This document shows positions 16,297-26,076 of a stretch of DNA of 64,000 nucleotides, one piece after another (the stretch's first letter is position 1; every line of letters begins with the position of its first letter). This stretch comes from Oscillospiraceae bacterium (GTDB lineage: Bacteria; Bacillota; Clostridia; Oscillospirales; Oscillospiraceae). The position numbers were made by a program, and so were the translations under genes. The notes under the pieces are model-generated. The model was given only the letters and a program-made list of their open reading frames with translations. It made no database searches and was not told where the DNA came from. The stretch is from contig WRDH01000005.1 of assembly GCA_009783555.1 (NCBI GenBank), positions 1-64,000 on the forward strand, written 5' to 3'.

Positions 16297-18396
16297 ATGA
16301 AAATCTTAAAAAGCAATATAATTAAATTAACAATATCAGTTGTTTTTCTTGTTGTTTTCGCATTTATTAATGTGGTGTCCGCAATCGCATCGCCACCCTA
16401 CAGCACGTATTCATTTAACGCAGACCGTCAACCCGCATATATGCAGACTGTATATCAACCTGTCGGAATGCTGGGTCAAAACCTGTATGATCATACGACC
16501 GGCGAACAGTTACCGGGACTGAGCAACCCGTCGGGCATTTTCATTGACCAAAACGACAGAATTTACGTAGCCGACAGAGATAATAACAGGATAGTGCATA
16601 TAACATCATCGGGCGCGCTGATGAAGGTTTACGGAGATGAATCCGGGCCGGGCGTGCTGCGGCAGCCTGAAGGTGTGTTTGTTACGGAAAACGGTGATGT
16701 TTTTGTAGCCGATACGGGAAATAACAGAATAGTACATTTTGATGCCGGCGGGAACTATATATTCTCATTCGGCAAGCCGGATGATATCAGGCTGCAAAAC
16801 ATAATGTTTATTCCAACTGACGTGACTATGGATTTACGAGGCACATTACTGGTGCTTCTCAGAGGCGGCAGCGAGGGAATCATGCTGATGAGCCGGGAGG
16901 GAGAGTTCCTTAGCTTTTTCGGCAGAAACCTCACCCCGCTTAATATAATTGAGCGGTTGCTCCGGTTTATATATACAGATGAACAGATACGGACAAATCT
17001 AAACCGCCTTGCACCTTCTCCGTCAGCGGTTGCAGTCGGAAAGGACGGTTTTATTTACACAGCGACACAGGCGACGGACAGGGGACAGCTAAAAAAATTA
17101 AATGTAAATTCTGAGGATTTGTTTCTTAATGAGGACTTTCAAATTGACAATCCGTACTTTAATCCTATAGCGTTATCCGCTATTACCGTTACAAACAGCG
17201 GTATGATTTTTGTCACAGACAGATCAAACGGCATGGTACTGATACATGACAATCTGGGTGATTTGCAAATCGGCTTCGGGCAACTGCTGTTCGGCGGGAA
17301 TTTCAGGGTCGGGGTTTTCGGCGATCCCGTAGGTATAGGAGTCAATTCGAGATATAATGTGTTTGTACTTGATAGAGTATATAACGGCATACATGTTTTT
17401 GCTCCCACGAATTTTATGCTGAATTTTATTGCCGGAATAGAAAAACAGCAGCAAGGTCTTCATCTGGAGGCGGAAGAGAATTGGGAAACGGTTCTGAGAC
17501 AAAATGTATTTATAAGATCGGCGCATGAAGGTATAGGACGTATTCGTTACCGTGAGGGCGACTACATCTCTGCCATGGAACATATGCGCAGAGCGTTTAA
17601 TCAGGAGCTGTACTCTGCAGCACGTTGGCAGCAAAGAGTAATTGTTACAAGAGAGTATACTCCGGTGGTTTTGATTACACTTGCAGGGGTGTTTATATTA
17701 TGGTTGATACTGTTTAAAATTCTGCGTCTGAAAATGGAGCCGACAAGAAGAGTTATGCTCGGACCTCGCATTGCCGGGCATTTGGACAATTTCCTTTTTG
17801 CCGCGCAGATACTGCGCTCCCCGTCAGATACACTATACTCCGCATCATATGAAAAGCACGGAAACATTGGTACAGCCACTGTATGGCTGCTGCTTTATTT
17901 AATGACAGCAATAATAGCAACCGGACTTACAAGCTTTTCGTTTAGTATGTACGGGTTGAGAGGCTTTGACCTTGTCACGTTTTTAGTATTTAACCTGTTA
18001 CCTGTTCTCGTATGGATACTTGCCGGGTATTTAGTCGGTTCGATAACAAAGGGACAAGGTACACTGAGAAATATTTTCATATCAACAGTTTATGCCTTAA
18101 TGCCGTTTATTCTCTTGCGTATCCCGATTGCATTAATATCACAAGTATTGACGCTAACGGAAGTTGCTATTTATAACTTCTTTATGCTGGTAATGTGGGC
18201 GTGGGTTGTCATTCTTCAGTTTATTGCGACAAAGGAAACACAAGGCTTTTCCATGGGTGAAACAGTAAAAAACACATTGTGGATTATTTTTGTCTCGGCT
18301 ATGACCGTACTCTTTGCAATTGCTCTGTACGGGATAGCTATGCAGGCATGGTCTTTCTTAGATGAATTTTTCAGAGAGTTATTGGGGCTTGTATAA
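16297..18396 (+). CDS. NHL-repeat and YIP1-domain membrane protein
   Basis: A 699-residue protein. Residues 1-31 are a signal sequence. Residues ~65-390 contain NHL beta-propeller repeats (NPSGIFIDQNDRIYVADRDNNRIV, QPEGVFVTENGDVFVADTGNNRIV) facing outward. Residues ~395-445 are TPR-like. A membrane segment lies at ~450-472 (VVLITLAGVFILWLILFKIL), and the C-terminal ~200 residues form a YIP1-like bundle of five or so membrane helices. Proteins of this architecture occur beside sugar ABC genes in Clostridia, but their role is not established; the propeller may bind a glycan or partner outside the cell. GGTAGG precedes the ATG. It is followed directly by the DUF5696-type gene. Confidence 0.85.
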   Translation: MKILKSNIIKLTISVVFLVVFAFINVVSAIASPPYSTYSFNADRQPAYMQTVYQPVGMLGQNLYDHTTGEQLPGLSNPSGIFIDQNDRIYVADRDNNRIVHITSSGALMKVYGDESGPGVLRQPEGVFVTENGDVFVADTGNNRIVHFDAGGNYIFSFGKPDDIRLQNIMFIPTDVTMDLRGTLLVLLRGGSEGIMLMSREGEFLSFFGRNLTPLNIIERLLRFIYTDEQIRTNLNRLAPSPSAVAVGKDGFIYTATQATDRGQLKKLNVNSEDLFLNEDFQIDNPYFNPIALSAITVTNSGMIFVTDRSNGMVLIHDNLGDLQIGFGQLLFGGNFRVGVFGDPVGIGVNSRYNVFVLDRVYNGIHVFAPTNFMLNFIAGIEKQQQGLHLEAEENWETVLRQNVFIRSAHEGIGRIRYREGDYISAMEHMRRAFNQELYSAARWQQRVIVTREYTPVVLITLAGVFILWLILFKILRLKMEPTRRVMLGPRIAGHLDNFLFAAQILRSPSDTLYSASYEKHGNIGTATVWLLLYLMTAIIATGLTSFSFSMYGLRGFDLVTFLVFNLLPVLVWILAGYLVGSITKGQGTLRNIFISTVYALMPFILLRIPIALISQVLTLTEVAIYNFFMLVMWAWVVILQFIATKETQGFSMGETVKNTLWIIFVSAMTVLFAIALYGIAMQAWSFLDEFFRELLGLV

Positions 18397-18400
18397 GGAT

Positions 18401-20650
18401 ATGTTAAATAACGATACGGCGGTTAAAAGAATGCTTATAAATCTTAAGAAACCTGTTACAGCAATAGGTGTTATCATATTGCTTGCAGGCGTGATATCAG
18501 GGCTTCGCTACATAAACATTATGCGGGGTTTTCCGGGGCTTCCTTCACATGTGTACGATAATCTGATATCCAATGATACTCTTACCCGCATAAACAAAGC
18601 CGGTATTGAGATAATTGCCGAAAATGATAATTTCACGCTCAGCCTTGATTTTAACAGCGGCAACATCGAGATGCTTCATAAACAGGCAGGATATACGTGG
18701 AGAAGCAGTCCAGGTGATGCTGATATGGCACTTGAAGAAAGCGGCACCCTATGGCTTGGTAATTTACAGTCTCCTGTAATGTTCGCTTATGCGGATGATA
18801 TGCACTCAATGTTGACACGTCTTGGGAATGTGCATAATCAAAGCACCGAAATGCAAGTGTTTCGGTTACCCGATGGCGGGACCAGGGTATTTTATTTCTT
18901 CCACGAAACAGGTATTGAAATCGGATATGACATGCACTTGACCAAATACGGACTAAAGATTGATGTGCCTGCGAATCTTGTGCGGGATAATGGAGCGGGA
19001 CCGCTTTTAACGGACTTCGTTATTTTTCCGTTCCTCGGTGCGACCCGCAGTGATACGGATGACACAGGCTATCTGTTCCTGCCGGACGGACCCGGTGCTC
19101 TGGTGCACTTCCATCTCCACCGTGACTTTAATAACTCATTTGTTGAAACTGTTTACGGAAGTGATTTGGCATATGTCACCGATACCGGCACAACCAATAT
19201 CCGGAGATTTTTCGGATCTGCGGTAGAATTTCCTGTTTACGGTATTCATAGAAACAACAACTCAATGATGGTTATTATTGACGGAGGTGAAGGTCTTGCG
19301 GATATTATAGGAAACCCTGCTTATGTTCAAACAGGCTTTAACAGTGCTTACGCCAGATTTAGCTACCGGAAATCATTTAGTGTAATAACTAATGCTCAAA
19401 CAGGAGAAGGATATTTCCGTTATTCCGATGAAACATTTAACGAGTTACGCAGCCTGCAGTTTCATTTCCTGACCGGAGAAGATGCAGGATGGTTTGCAAT
19501 GGCAGAGACTTACAGGGATTATCTTGTTGAAAAGAAACGTCTTGTACGCAGACCTAAGGAGAATATCCCGTTTACAGTCTTTTTGACGGGCGGCGATATG
19601 ACACAAGCTACACTTGGCAGCAGGTTTGTACCGACCACCACATTCGAACAAGCAAGCGAGATTTTACAATACTTCCATGATATGGGAGTAGAGGACATGG
19701 TTACAATTTATTACGGATGGCAGAAGCGCGGAAACAGCGTGAGAAGCCCCGACAAATACCCCGCGGCAAGGCAGCTTGGCGGAGACCGGGGACTTCGGCA
19801 AATGATTGTACACGCAAATAATTTAGGATACTCTGTCATTCTTTCCGACAACTTTTCTACCATAACAAAAACAGGACGCGGTATAAGGCTTCGAAGGGAT
19901 ACGGTTTATAATGCACAGGGATTTTCGGTTTTCGGCGGATGGCATCTTAGCGCAACGGCAACAAGGAAAATGTTTGACCGTAATTGGTCAAGGCTCGAAG
20001 GATACGGTGCAGATGGTATACTTCCGCAAAATACCGGGAGATTTTTGATGACGGACTTTAATACAACGGCACCTATGGGGCGTACTATGGTTATGGAAGC
20101 TATTCAAGATATCTCCGGACACATGCAAAACACTGCCGGGTTACTATACCACAACAGATCTCGAGCATTTCTGATTAGACCCGATGCTGTGTTTTTTAAT
20201 ATGCCGCTTGAAGGTACTCACTTGATAATGCTTGATGAAACAGTGCCGTTTTTTCCTGTTGCCCTTCATGGTTATGTGAAGTACTACGGCGAGTCATATA
20301 ACGATATGAGCGAGCCGGCAGAGGAGCTGCTTCGTGCGCTGAGTTGGGGTGCATTGCCCAATTTCGATTTAATGTATGCTGCTTCAGAGGACTTGTGGGT
20401 GCTTGAAAACACTTATGTCTATAACAGTAAGTTCGAAGCAAGACGTGAAGAATTCCTGGAGGTTTATAACCGTTTCCGGAATGCTTATTATTTAATTTCC
20501 GACAAGGTGATAACATCATACTCCGAGTCAGGCGGGATAAGAGAAGTTGTATTTGAAGATATAATTATTTATCTGAACATGAACAGAGAAGAAATTGTAC
20601 ACAATGGCGTCATTATCCCGGGTTTGGATTTTATTGTAAGGGAGGGATAA
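18401..20650 (+). CDS. DUF5696-type membrane-anchored extracellular protein
   Basis: About 749 residues. An N-terminal signal anchor (KPVTAIGVIILLAGVISGLRYI) leads into a large extracellular part with beta-rich (~60-330) and barrel-like (~370-680) regions: YLFLPDGPGALVHFH, MVTIYYGWQKRGNSVRSPDKYP, MTDFNTTAPMGRTMVMEAIQ. This matches the DUF5696 proteins that accompany YIP1 proteins and sugar permeases in Firmicutes. The layout resembles a glycoside hydrolase, but catalytic residues cannot be assigned here. The start at 18401 avoids overlap with the upstream gene; an in-frame ATG at 18362 exists. It probably processes or binds the sugar taken up by the adjacent transporters. Confidence 0.78.
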   Translation: MLNNDTAVKRMLINLKKPVTAIGVIILLAGVISGLRYINIMRGFPGLPSHVYDNLISNDTLTRINKAGIEIIAENDNFTLSLDFNSGNIEMLHKQAGYTWRSSPGDADMALEESGTLWLGNLQSPVMFAYADDMHSMLTRLGNVHNQSTEMQVFRLPDGGTRVFYFFHETGIEIGYDMHLTKYGLKIDVPANLVRDNGAGPLLTDFVIFPFLGATRSDTDDTGYLFLPDGPGALVHFHLHRDFNNSFVETVYGSDLAYVTDTGTTNIRRFFGSAVEFPVYGIHRNNNSMMVIIDGGEGLADIIGNPAYVQTGFNSAYARFSYRKSFSVITNAQTGEGYFRYSDETFNELRSLQFHFLTGEDAGWFAMAETYRDYLVEKKRLVRRPKENIPFTVFLTGGDMTQATLGSRFVPTTTFEQASEILQYFHDMGVEDMVTIYYGWQKRGNSVRSPDKYPAARQLGGDRGLRQMIVHANNLGYSVILSDNFSTITKTGRGIRLRRDTVYNAQGFSVFGGWHLSATATRKMFDRNWSRLEGYGADGILPQNTGRFLMTDFNTTAPMGRTMVMEAIQDISGHMQNTAGLLYHNRSRAFLIRPDAVFFNMPLEGTHLIMLDETVPFFPVALHGYVKYYGESYNDMSEPAEELLRALSWGALPNFDLMYAASEDLWVLENTYVYNSKFEARREEFLEVYNRFRNAYYLISDKVITSYSESGGIREVVFEDIIIYLNMNREEIVHNGVIIPGLDFIVREG

Positions 20651-20654
20651 ACGA

Positions 20655-21509
20655 ATGAAAATTGAAACCAGAAATAAAATTATCGGTATTTCCTTCATCT
20701 CCCTGTGGGCTGTCGGGTTTTTGGTTTTTTGGGTTTTTCCTTTGATTTTCAGTTTTTTCATGAGCCTCAACCATGTTGCAATCCAAACCGACAGGCTGGT
20801 TTTCGATTTTGTTGGTTTTGACCAGTATCACAAGGCACTATTCAGGGATGCGGAAATACCAAATGTTTCACTCCAGTTTTTTGCTCAGTCTCTGATAATC
20901 ATTCCCGTAATAGTTGTATTCGCGCTGATTATAGCACTTATGCTAAATCAAAGATTTCCGGGGCGCGGTTTTGCCAGAGCAATTTTCTTCCTGCCCGTTG
21001 TCCTTACCAGTGGCAACCTGATTAATGAGTTGACAAACCAGCAACAGGGAACCTTAAGTTTTTTACAAACCGCAACAGTTACCAATCTTGTATTAACACT
21101 GCCCGACACATGGGCATTAGCTCTCACTAATGTCCTAAACAGCTTTCTGATGGTGCTTTGGTATTCGGGCGTACAAATGTTGATTCTTATAGCAGGAATG
21201 CAAAGCATAAATCCAAGTGTTTACGAAGCAGCGAAAATCGACGGTGCAAATGACTGGGCGAGTCTTTGGCTTATAACCCTTCCGGGTATAACACCGTTTA
21301 TATTTATTTCCGTTGTGTATACGGTGGTCGATCAGTTTACGTCTCCATTCAATCCGATTCTTGAAGTAATTTTGCGTCATTTTCGTGAGCCTGATACCGG
21401 ATACGGTTATGCAACAGCTATTGCATGGTTATACTTTGCAATAATACTGGCTATTCTGGTTGTTGTGACATTAATATTCAGAAAACCGCTCGGATTAAAA
21501 AAGAAGTAA
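20655..21509 (+). CDS. carbohydrate ABC permease (MalF type), second transporter
   Basis: A 284-residue permease with six predicted membrane segments and the EAA loop YEAAKIDGANDWASLWLITLP. The start lies five bases after the DUF5696 stop, with GGGAGGG upstream. It pairs with the permease at 21525. It differs clearly from the 14430 permease, so the locus encodes two separate sugar importers. There is no second ATPase gene here, so it probably shares the one at 10488. Confidence 0.93.
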   Translation: MKIETRNKIIGISFISLWAVGFLVFWVFPLIFSFFMSLNHVAIQTDRLVFDFVGFDQYHKALFRDAEIPNVSLQFFAQSLIIIPVIVVFALIIALMLNQRFPGRGFARAIFFLPVVLTSGNLINELTNQQQGTLSFLQTATVTNLVLTLPDTWALALTNVLNSFLMVLWYSGVQMLILIAGMQSINPSVYEAAKIDGANDWASLWLITLPGITPFIFISVVYTVVDQFTSPFNPILEVILRHFREPDTGYGYATAIAWLYFAIILAILVVVTLIFRKPLGLKKK

Positions 21510-21524
21510 GGCGGGAGGAGAATT

Positions 21525-22427
21525 ATGTTTCATTTTAAGTTATCAAAAGCGGTAAAACTGATAATCCTGCTTTTATTGCTTCTTGTATTTGCCATACTAT
21601 ATCTTCAGCCTGTTCTTTATATGATCAGCCTTTCGTTTAAAAGTCTTTCAGACATTGTTGATCCGAGCACACGCTGGATACCAAACAATCCTACCCTTTC
21701 AAATATCGAATATGCTCTCGGACAGATGCGAATCATACCGATGATGCTCGACGGGCGCGGTCTTTGGGATAACTTGACTACCTCAACCCTGTTTGTTTCA
21801 CTGGTAACGGCGATACCTGCCGCGATTGCACAGTTATTTGCCTGCGCCATAGCAGGATATGCTTTCGGACGGTGTCAATTTCCGTTTAAACGTTTGATGA
21901 TAGTTCTTTTGATCCTCACTTATGTTATACCGCCGCAAACGGTATTCATCCCTGTTGCCTGGCTGAATAATCAACTTGGCTTTCTCAACAGCCCGTTGGC
22001 ATTTATTGTCCCGTCTTTGCTCGGACACGGACTTAACGGAGGTTTGTTCGTAATAATATATATGCAGTTCTTCAGAAAAATCCCGAAAGAGTTGGAAGAA
22101 GCAGCATTGATTGACGGCGCAAATCCATATACTGTATTTATGAAAATCATCTTCCCGCTGGCAAAACCGGCTATGATTGTTGTGTTTCTTTTCTCATTGG
22201 TCTGGCATTGGAATGAAACATTTTTGGCAGGTATATACTATTCGCGCATTTCTACTCTCGCAACTCAAATCACTCAAGTAAATATTATGCCGCAAGAGCA
22301 GACGCAAGCACTGATGCCTGCGATAATGGCATCAGGGCTGTTATTCATCACACCGATTTTGATAGTTTATATATTCACTCAACGGTTCTTTACCGAAAGT
22401 ATTGAACGTACAGGCGTTGTTGAGTAG
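21525..22427 (+). CDS. carbohydrate ABC permease (MalG type), second transporter
   Basis: A 300-residue permease; EAA loop EEAALIDGANPYTVFMKIIFP, six membrane segments, the first starting AVKLIILLLLLLVFAILYL. GGGAGGAG lies before the ATG. It is the partner of the permease ending 15 nt upstream. The most likely binding protein for this pair is the lipoprotein at 8848, by elimination, although gene order does not prove it. Confidence 0.93.
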   Translation: MFHFKLSKAVKLIILLLLLLVFAILYLQPVLYMISLSFKSLSDIVDPSTRWIPNNPTLSNIEYALGQMRIIPMMLDGRGLWDNLTTSTLFVSLVTAIPAAIAQLFACAIAGYAFGRCQFPFKRLMIVLLILTYVIPPQTVFIPVAWLNNQLGFLNSPLAFIVPSLLGHGLNGGLFVIIYMQFFRKIPKELEEAALIDGANPYTVFMKIIFPLAKPAMIVVFLFSLVWHWNETFLAGIYYSRISTLATQITQVNIMPQEQTQALMPAIMASGLLFITPILIVYIFTQRFFTESIERTGVVE

Positions 22428-22460
22428 CATTTTTTTATGAAAAGAAAGGAACTAACAGAC

Positions 22461-23918
22461 ATGGAAAAATTGATTTTTAAGAATGTAGAAAATATGCCGT
22501 TACCGTTGCGTGTATTCCCTGATTATACAACTCCGGCAGAGAATTTCAGCATACATATTCATAATCCGGATAACGGAATATTACTTGAAGATGAATCGGG
22601 TGATGCATATTTCGCTGCATATCCGGAAGGAAAAAGCAATGAAATGGTGACATGGGGTGTGGTTGCCGCGGGAGAAATGCTCCGGGGTTCCATGAAACAA
22701 AATTATTATACAAAGGCATTTAAACGGTACTTTAATAACAATACAAAAGTTTATGTGAACAGTCCGGGACAAACTAAAACAGAGCACTGGTATTTATTAT
22801 ATGCAAACACTTTAGCGGGTGTTATTTACAAGACTTACTTTAAGCACTGCGAGAATGCACATAAACGAATGCTTGAGTCAGCGTCTTCAATGCGGGAAAT
22901 GGCAAGAAACATAAATTACGACTTTAACGATCAGGGATATGATTTTTCAACGGGGAAATCATGGACAAATAAGGATATATACCGCCAGCCGGATTCAATC
23001 GGCGGATATGCATATAACATGTTATTTGCCGGAGTTCACGGCAACGATGATACATTTATAACCGAAGCCGTTAGCGCAATAAATTTATATGAGAAGTTTA
23101 CAGATAACCCGTGGTATGAAATACCAAACGGCAGCACTGCGTTTTTCGCAGCAGCATGGCTTAAGTCAAAAGGTTATAAGGTAGACCTTAAGAAAATACT
23201 TGGTTTTATTTTCGACATTAAACAGGGTCCCTTACAAATAGGAACGTGGAACGGTGAACCGGTTGACGGTCTGATGATGGGTTGGCGTGGTGATGACCGC
23301 GAATATGCGGTTTCTTCCGCGTATAGCATGGAAACATTAATGCCTTTGCCTTTTATGCTGCCTGCCGTTAAATATGTGCCGGAAACGGCTAAAAGTATCG
23401 CTTGGTATGCATTAAATGCAGTATCCAACTTTAATTTGTTTTTTGCAAAAGGTTTAAGTAACAATATATATGAGACAAGACCTGATTTGTCAAATGTAGT
23501 TCCATATGAAAAAATTGAGATTTCACGTGACGGTCACTCACCCGCCGCCTGTGGTGATTTTATGGGTCATCGTTCGGTATACGGCGGTGCGTACATGGCA
23601 TGGATTGCCGCATTGATGCGACCTACAGAAAAAACGAACATACCCGCATGGGATCTCACTGTCACGGATTGGCTGGATGTAAGTGAAAAACCCGAGCCGG
23701 TTTTTATGTTGTACAACAATGAGAAATGTGAAGTGGATGTATCGTTTACAATCGGTGATATATGGAAAGAAAAACGCCCTGATTTATTTGAAAACGGACA
23801 TTTAAAAGGGAAGTTATTTAACTTTATTACCGATGATTTCATAACAAATATAAACGATAATCAAGTGCGGGTAAAAATAGCTCCGGAATCTGTAATTCTC
23901 ATCACATTAAGGATTTGA
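22461..23918 (+). CDS. unrecognised protein at the end of the sugar operon
   Basis: A 485-residue protein with no signal peptide or membrane segment, so cytoplasmic. I do not recognise the family. It is rich in Trp, Tyr and Gly, with helical stretches (TEHWYLLYANTLAGVIYKTYF, SIAWYALNAVSNFNLFFA) and motifs such as PDSIGGYAYNMLFAGVHG, GMMGWRGDDREY-like (DGLMMGWRGDDREYAV) and DGHSPAACGDFMGHRSVYGG, followed by a beta-rich C-terminal ~80 residues. This resembles an alpha/alpha-barrel sugar-active enzyme (lyase, hydrolase or phosphorylase partner), inferred only from composition and place. AAAGGA 10 bases upstream favours the ATG at 22461 over 22437. Its end overlaps the convergent LacI gene by 17 bases. 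Confidence 0.72.
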   Translation: MEKLIFKNVENMPLPLRVFPDYTTPAENFSIHIHNPDNGILLEDESGDAYFAAYPEGKSNEMVTWGVVAAGEMLRGSMKQNYYTKAFKRYFNNNTKVYVNSPGQTKTEHWYLLYANTLAGVIYKTYFKHCENAHKRMLESASSMREMARNINYDFNDQGYDFSTGKSWTNKDIYRQPDSIGGYAYNMLFAGVHGNDDTFITEAVSAINLYEKFTDNPWYEIPNGSTAFFAAAWLKSKGYKVDLKKILGFIFDIKQGPLQIGTWNGEPVDGLMMGWRGDDREYAVSSAYSMETLMPLPFMLPAVKYVPETAKSIAWYALNAVSNFNLFFAKGLSNNIYETRPDLSNVVPYEKIEISRDGHSPAACGDFMGHRSVYGGAYMAWIAALMRPTEKTNIPAWDLTVTDWLDVSEKPEPVFMLYNNEKCEVDVSFTIGDIWKEKRPDLFENGHLKGKLFNFITDDFITNINDNQVRVKIAPESVILITLRI

Positions 23919-24885
23919 CGGAATCACGGCTTATCAGTTTTGTTGAAACATAATAACGGTTTCGATACTCTTCATTGCGAATAAGCATGTCCATTGCACG
24001 GATTGCTGTGCTTGCAATATCTCTTTTGTCGATATCAACACTTGTCAGCCCGGACGCTTTACTTAGCTCTGTATTGTCAAAGCTGATAAGAGACACATCC
24101 CCGGGTATTGCAATCCCTTTGTTTTGCAAGTTGCATGACAGGAAGTATGCTGCCATGTCACAATGACATACAAATGCTGTTGGCATAACAGAAGGCAGCG
24201 CAGTATTTATCTCATATAATCCTGTCCTTGCATCATTGTTTGAAATAATCCAATCATCACATAATGAAACATTGATCTCCTGCAATGCTTTTAAGTAACC
24301 GTAATAGCGATCGGAAATACTGCTGGTTTGATTGATATTCCCTACAAAACCTATATCTCTATGCCCTCTTTCGATTAAGTATCTTGTAACCCGGTGACCA
24401 ATATGGAAATTATCAATAAGCACACAAGGTACATCAAGATCGGTTTTGTAGAAATCGATTGCCACTATCGGCTTGCCTGTTCCCGATATCATGCTTGTGT
24501 ACTTATCGGATAACTCTCCTGTCAAAAATATGCCGTCATACTCTTCATAAAAACCATAATCATCTGCACTGTCTTCAGTCTTTATATTTACTATTACCGG
24601 AACAAGCGTAGTGTTTTTTCTTAAATAACTGCCGTTCATATAGTAAAAAATCACATTGTAGAATTTGTCGGTTTCCAGAAAAAACCGCTTTGGCACTACA
24701 AATGCAAATTTCTTTTTTTCCGACGGTAATTGATTTGGTACATAACCCATTTTTGATGCCGTGGAGATAATCAGCTTACGTAAATCATCGCTTACTCCGG
24801 GTTGATTTCCGAGCGCTTTTGAAACCGACACCTTTGAAATATCCAAACGGTCGGCTATATTTTGCATTGTAGTTCTTTTTTTCAA
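23902..24885 (-). CDS. LacI-family transcriptional regulator
   Basis: About 328 residues. The N-terminal LacI helix-turn-helix (MQNIADRLDISKVSVSKALG, residues ~7-26) and hinge are followed by a periplasmic-binding-like sugar-sensing domain (YDGIFLTGELSDKYTSM, GHRDIGFVGN, PTAFVCHCDMAAYFL, DVSLISFDNTE). A TTG start at 24885 has AGGTGA five bases upstream; the GTG at 24894 has none. It most likely controls the sugar operon it faces and the DUF1861-type gene behind it, releasing DNA when the imported sugar or its phosphate appears. No operator could be fixed by eye. The coding end overlaps the convergent 22461 gene. Confidence 0.93.
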   Translation of the reverse strand: MKKRTTMQNIADRLDISKVSVSKALGNQPGVSDDLRKLIISTASKMGYVPNQLPSEKKKFAFVVPKRFFLETDKFYNVIFYYMNGSYLRKNTTLVPVIVNIKTEDSADDYGFYEEYDGIFLTGELSDKYTSMISGTGKPIVAIDFYKTDLDVPCVLIDNFHIGHRVTRYLIERGHRDIGFVGNINQTSSISDRYYGYLKALQEINVSLCDDWIISNNDARTGLYEINTALPSVMPTAFVCHCDMAAYFLSCNLQNKGIAIPGDVSLISFDNTELSKASGLTSVDIDKRDIASTAIRAMDMLIRNEEYRNRYYVSTKLISRDSVKSLM

Positions 24886-24898
24886 ATTATTCACCTAC

Positions 24899-24999
24899 CA
24901 CGTCATTGCGAATGTATTTAATCCTCTTCAGAGGTTAAAAGGTATTTTTGGGCACTTACAGAACCCAAAGGTCCGTCCGCAGACGGTGTGGCAATCCAT
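24899..24999. repeat. CGTCATTGCG ... GGCAATCC dispersed repeat
   Basis: Starts CGTCATTGCGAATG and ends GTGGCAATCC, with an internal CTCTTCAGAG stem and the words TTTTTGGGCACTTACAG and AACCCAAAGGTCC. The same inner words occur at 11661-11687. It lies directly upstream of the LacI gene and downstream of the DUF1861-type gene. Confidence 0.65.
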
Positions 25000-25058
25000 A
25001 AGCCAATTTAGCTAGCTTATTAATATATGTTATGTCAGTAAAACAATATTTAACGAGT

Positions 25059-26015
25059 TTATAACGGGGAAGTTATCCTTCCAAAGCCTTCAAACGGATA
25101 CTCAATAACAGCTCTGCCTTGCATTGTGTCTCCCAAACCGCTGTATAAATCAGCCATTCCGTCATCTCTCATTACAATCCCCGATGCGAACGCGCAATCA
25201 ATAAGACACGTTTTCTTCGCCGGACCTGCAGGGTAACTGCTGCGTGTTGCTATAATTTTCTCATCAAGTACTTCATGTGTTTTCGGATTAAAAACAAATG
25301 ATATGTTCACATAGACTAAGACATCGGATACGTCCGGCCGGTCTTCCTTATAGCTTTTGTGTCCGATTACTCCAATCAATCCGGAATCAAGGTTATAACA
25401 TTGATTACAGCCGCCCCATTCGTCATTATCAAAGATATTCTCTATTTTCCGCGCGTTCTTAATGACATCCGCAGAGAGCTCTTTTATATCGGATATCTCC
25501 GTGTAACCGATTATTGATTCCGAACCGTGTTCTCTTAATATTTCTTCACCTCTCGGTCTGGAAAATACGCCTATCTTGTTTTTTAATTGTACTAATCGTA
25601 TATCCTTCATATTTACCGGACCCGTTGTGAAGTAATACAGATTATCTAAATCATTCCCTTTGTAGAAGTAACTGAAAAAATCTTTATATTCACCTTGTTG
25701 GTATTGAACATGTGTTCCGCCGAGTATAATTTCGTCACCGATGCGGCTGACATACGGATCCTCCAAAGGATAAATCATAGAATTATTAACCAATGTATAC
25801 TCATCGGGTGATGTTTCCAGAAACAGGCGAACCCATGACCTCGCCCAATCGTCACGATGCTCTATACGCCCGTACATATACCTTTTTCCGTTGTAAAAAA
25901 ACGGTATAGAGCAGTTATATACGTCAAATCCGTCAACGCCGTTAAATGTTAAAAGGCAACTTTCTGTAACGGGATTATTCTTGTCAAATGCTGCCTTTTT
26001 ATTAGGAAATGTCAT
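25059..26015 (-). CDS. DUF1861/GT108-type mannoside phosphorylase
   Basis: A 318-residue protein matching the DUF1861 (MTP-1) family, a five-bladed propeller related to GH130/GH43. Key features are FNGVDGFDVYNCSIPF, YGRIEHRDDWARSWVRLF, YPLEDPYVSRIGDEIILGGTHV (the conserved ExDP turn), GRPRG-like FSRPRG, and NDEWGGCNQCYNLDSGLIGVIGH. Characterised family members (CAZy GT108) are beta-1,2-mannoside phosphorylases/mannosyltransferases, so the locus may handle beta-1,2-linked mannosides; that substrate is inference. The ATG at 26015 has GAAGGG nine bases upstream; the ATG at 26039 would be almost leaderless from the promoter at 26048-26076. It shares its strand with the LacI gene. Confidence 0.78.
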   Translation of the reverse strand: MTFPNKKAAFDKNNPVTESCLLTFNGVDGFDVYNCSIPFFYNGKRYMYGRIEHRDDWARSWVRLFLETSPDEYTLVNNSMIYPLEDPYVSRIGDEIILGGTHVQYQQGEYKDFFSYFYKGNDLDNLYYFTTGPVNMKDIRLVQLKNKIGVFSRPRGEEILREHGSESIIGYTEISDIKELSADVIKNARKIENIFDNDEWGGCNQCYNLDSGLIGVIGHKSYKEDRPDVSDVLVYVNISFVFNPKTHEVLDEKIIATRSSYPAGPAKKTCLIDCAFASGIVMRDDGMADLYSGLGDTMQGRAVIEYPFEGFGRITSPL

Positions 26016-26047
26016 GAGCGTTTTCCCTTCTGTATACATACTTAGTA

Positions 26048-26076
26048 TTTATATCATGCTTTTGTTGCCCTGTAAA
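26048..26076 (-). promoter_or_regulatory. promoter of the DUF1861-type gene
   Basis: On the minus strand TTTACA (26076-26071), a 17-bp spacer and TATAAA (26053-26048). The expected start is near 26041, which supports translation from 26015. Confidence 0.65.
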
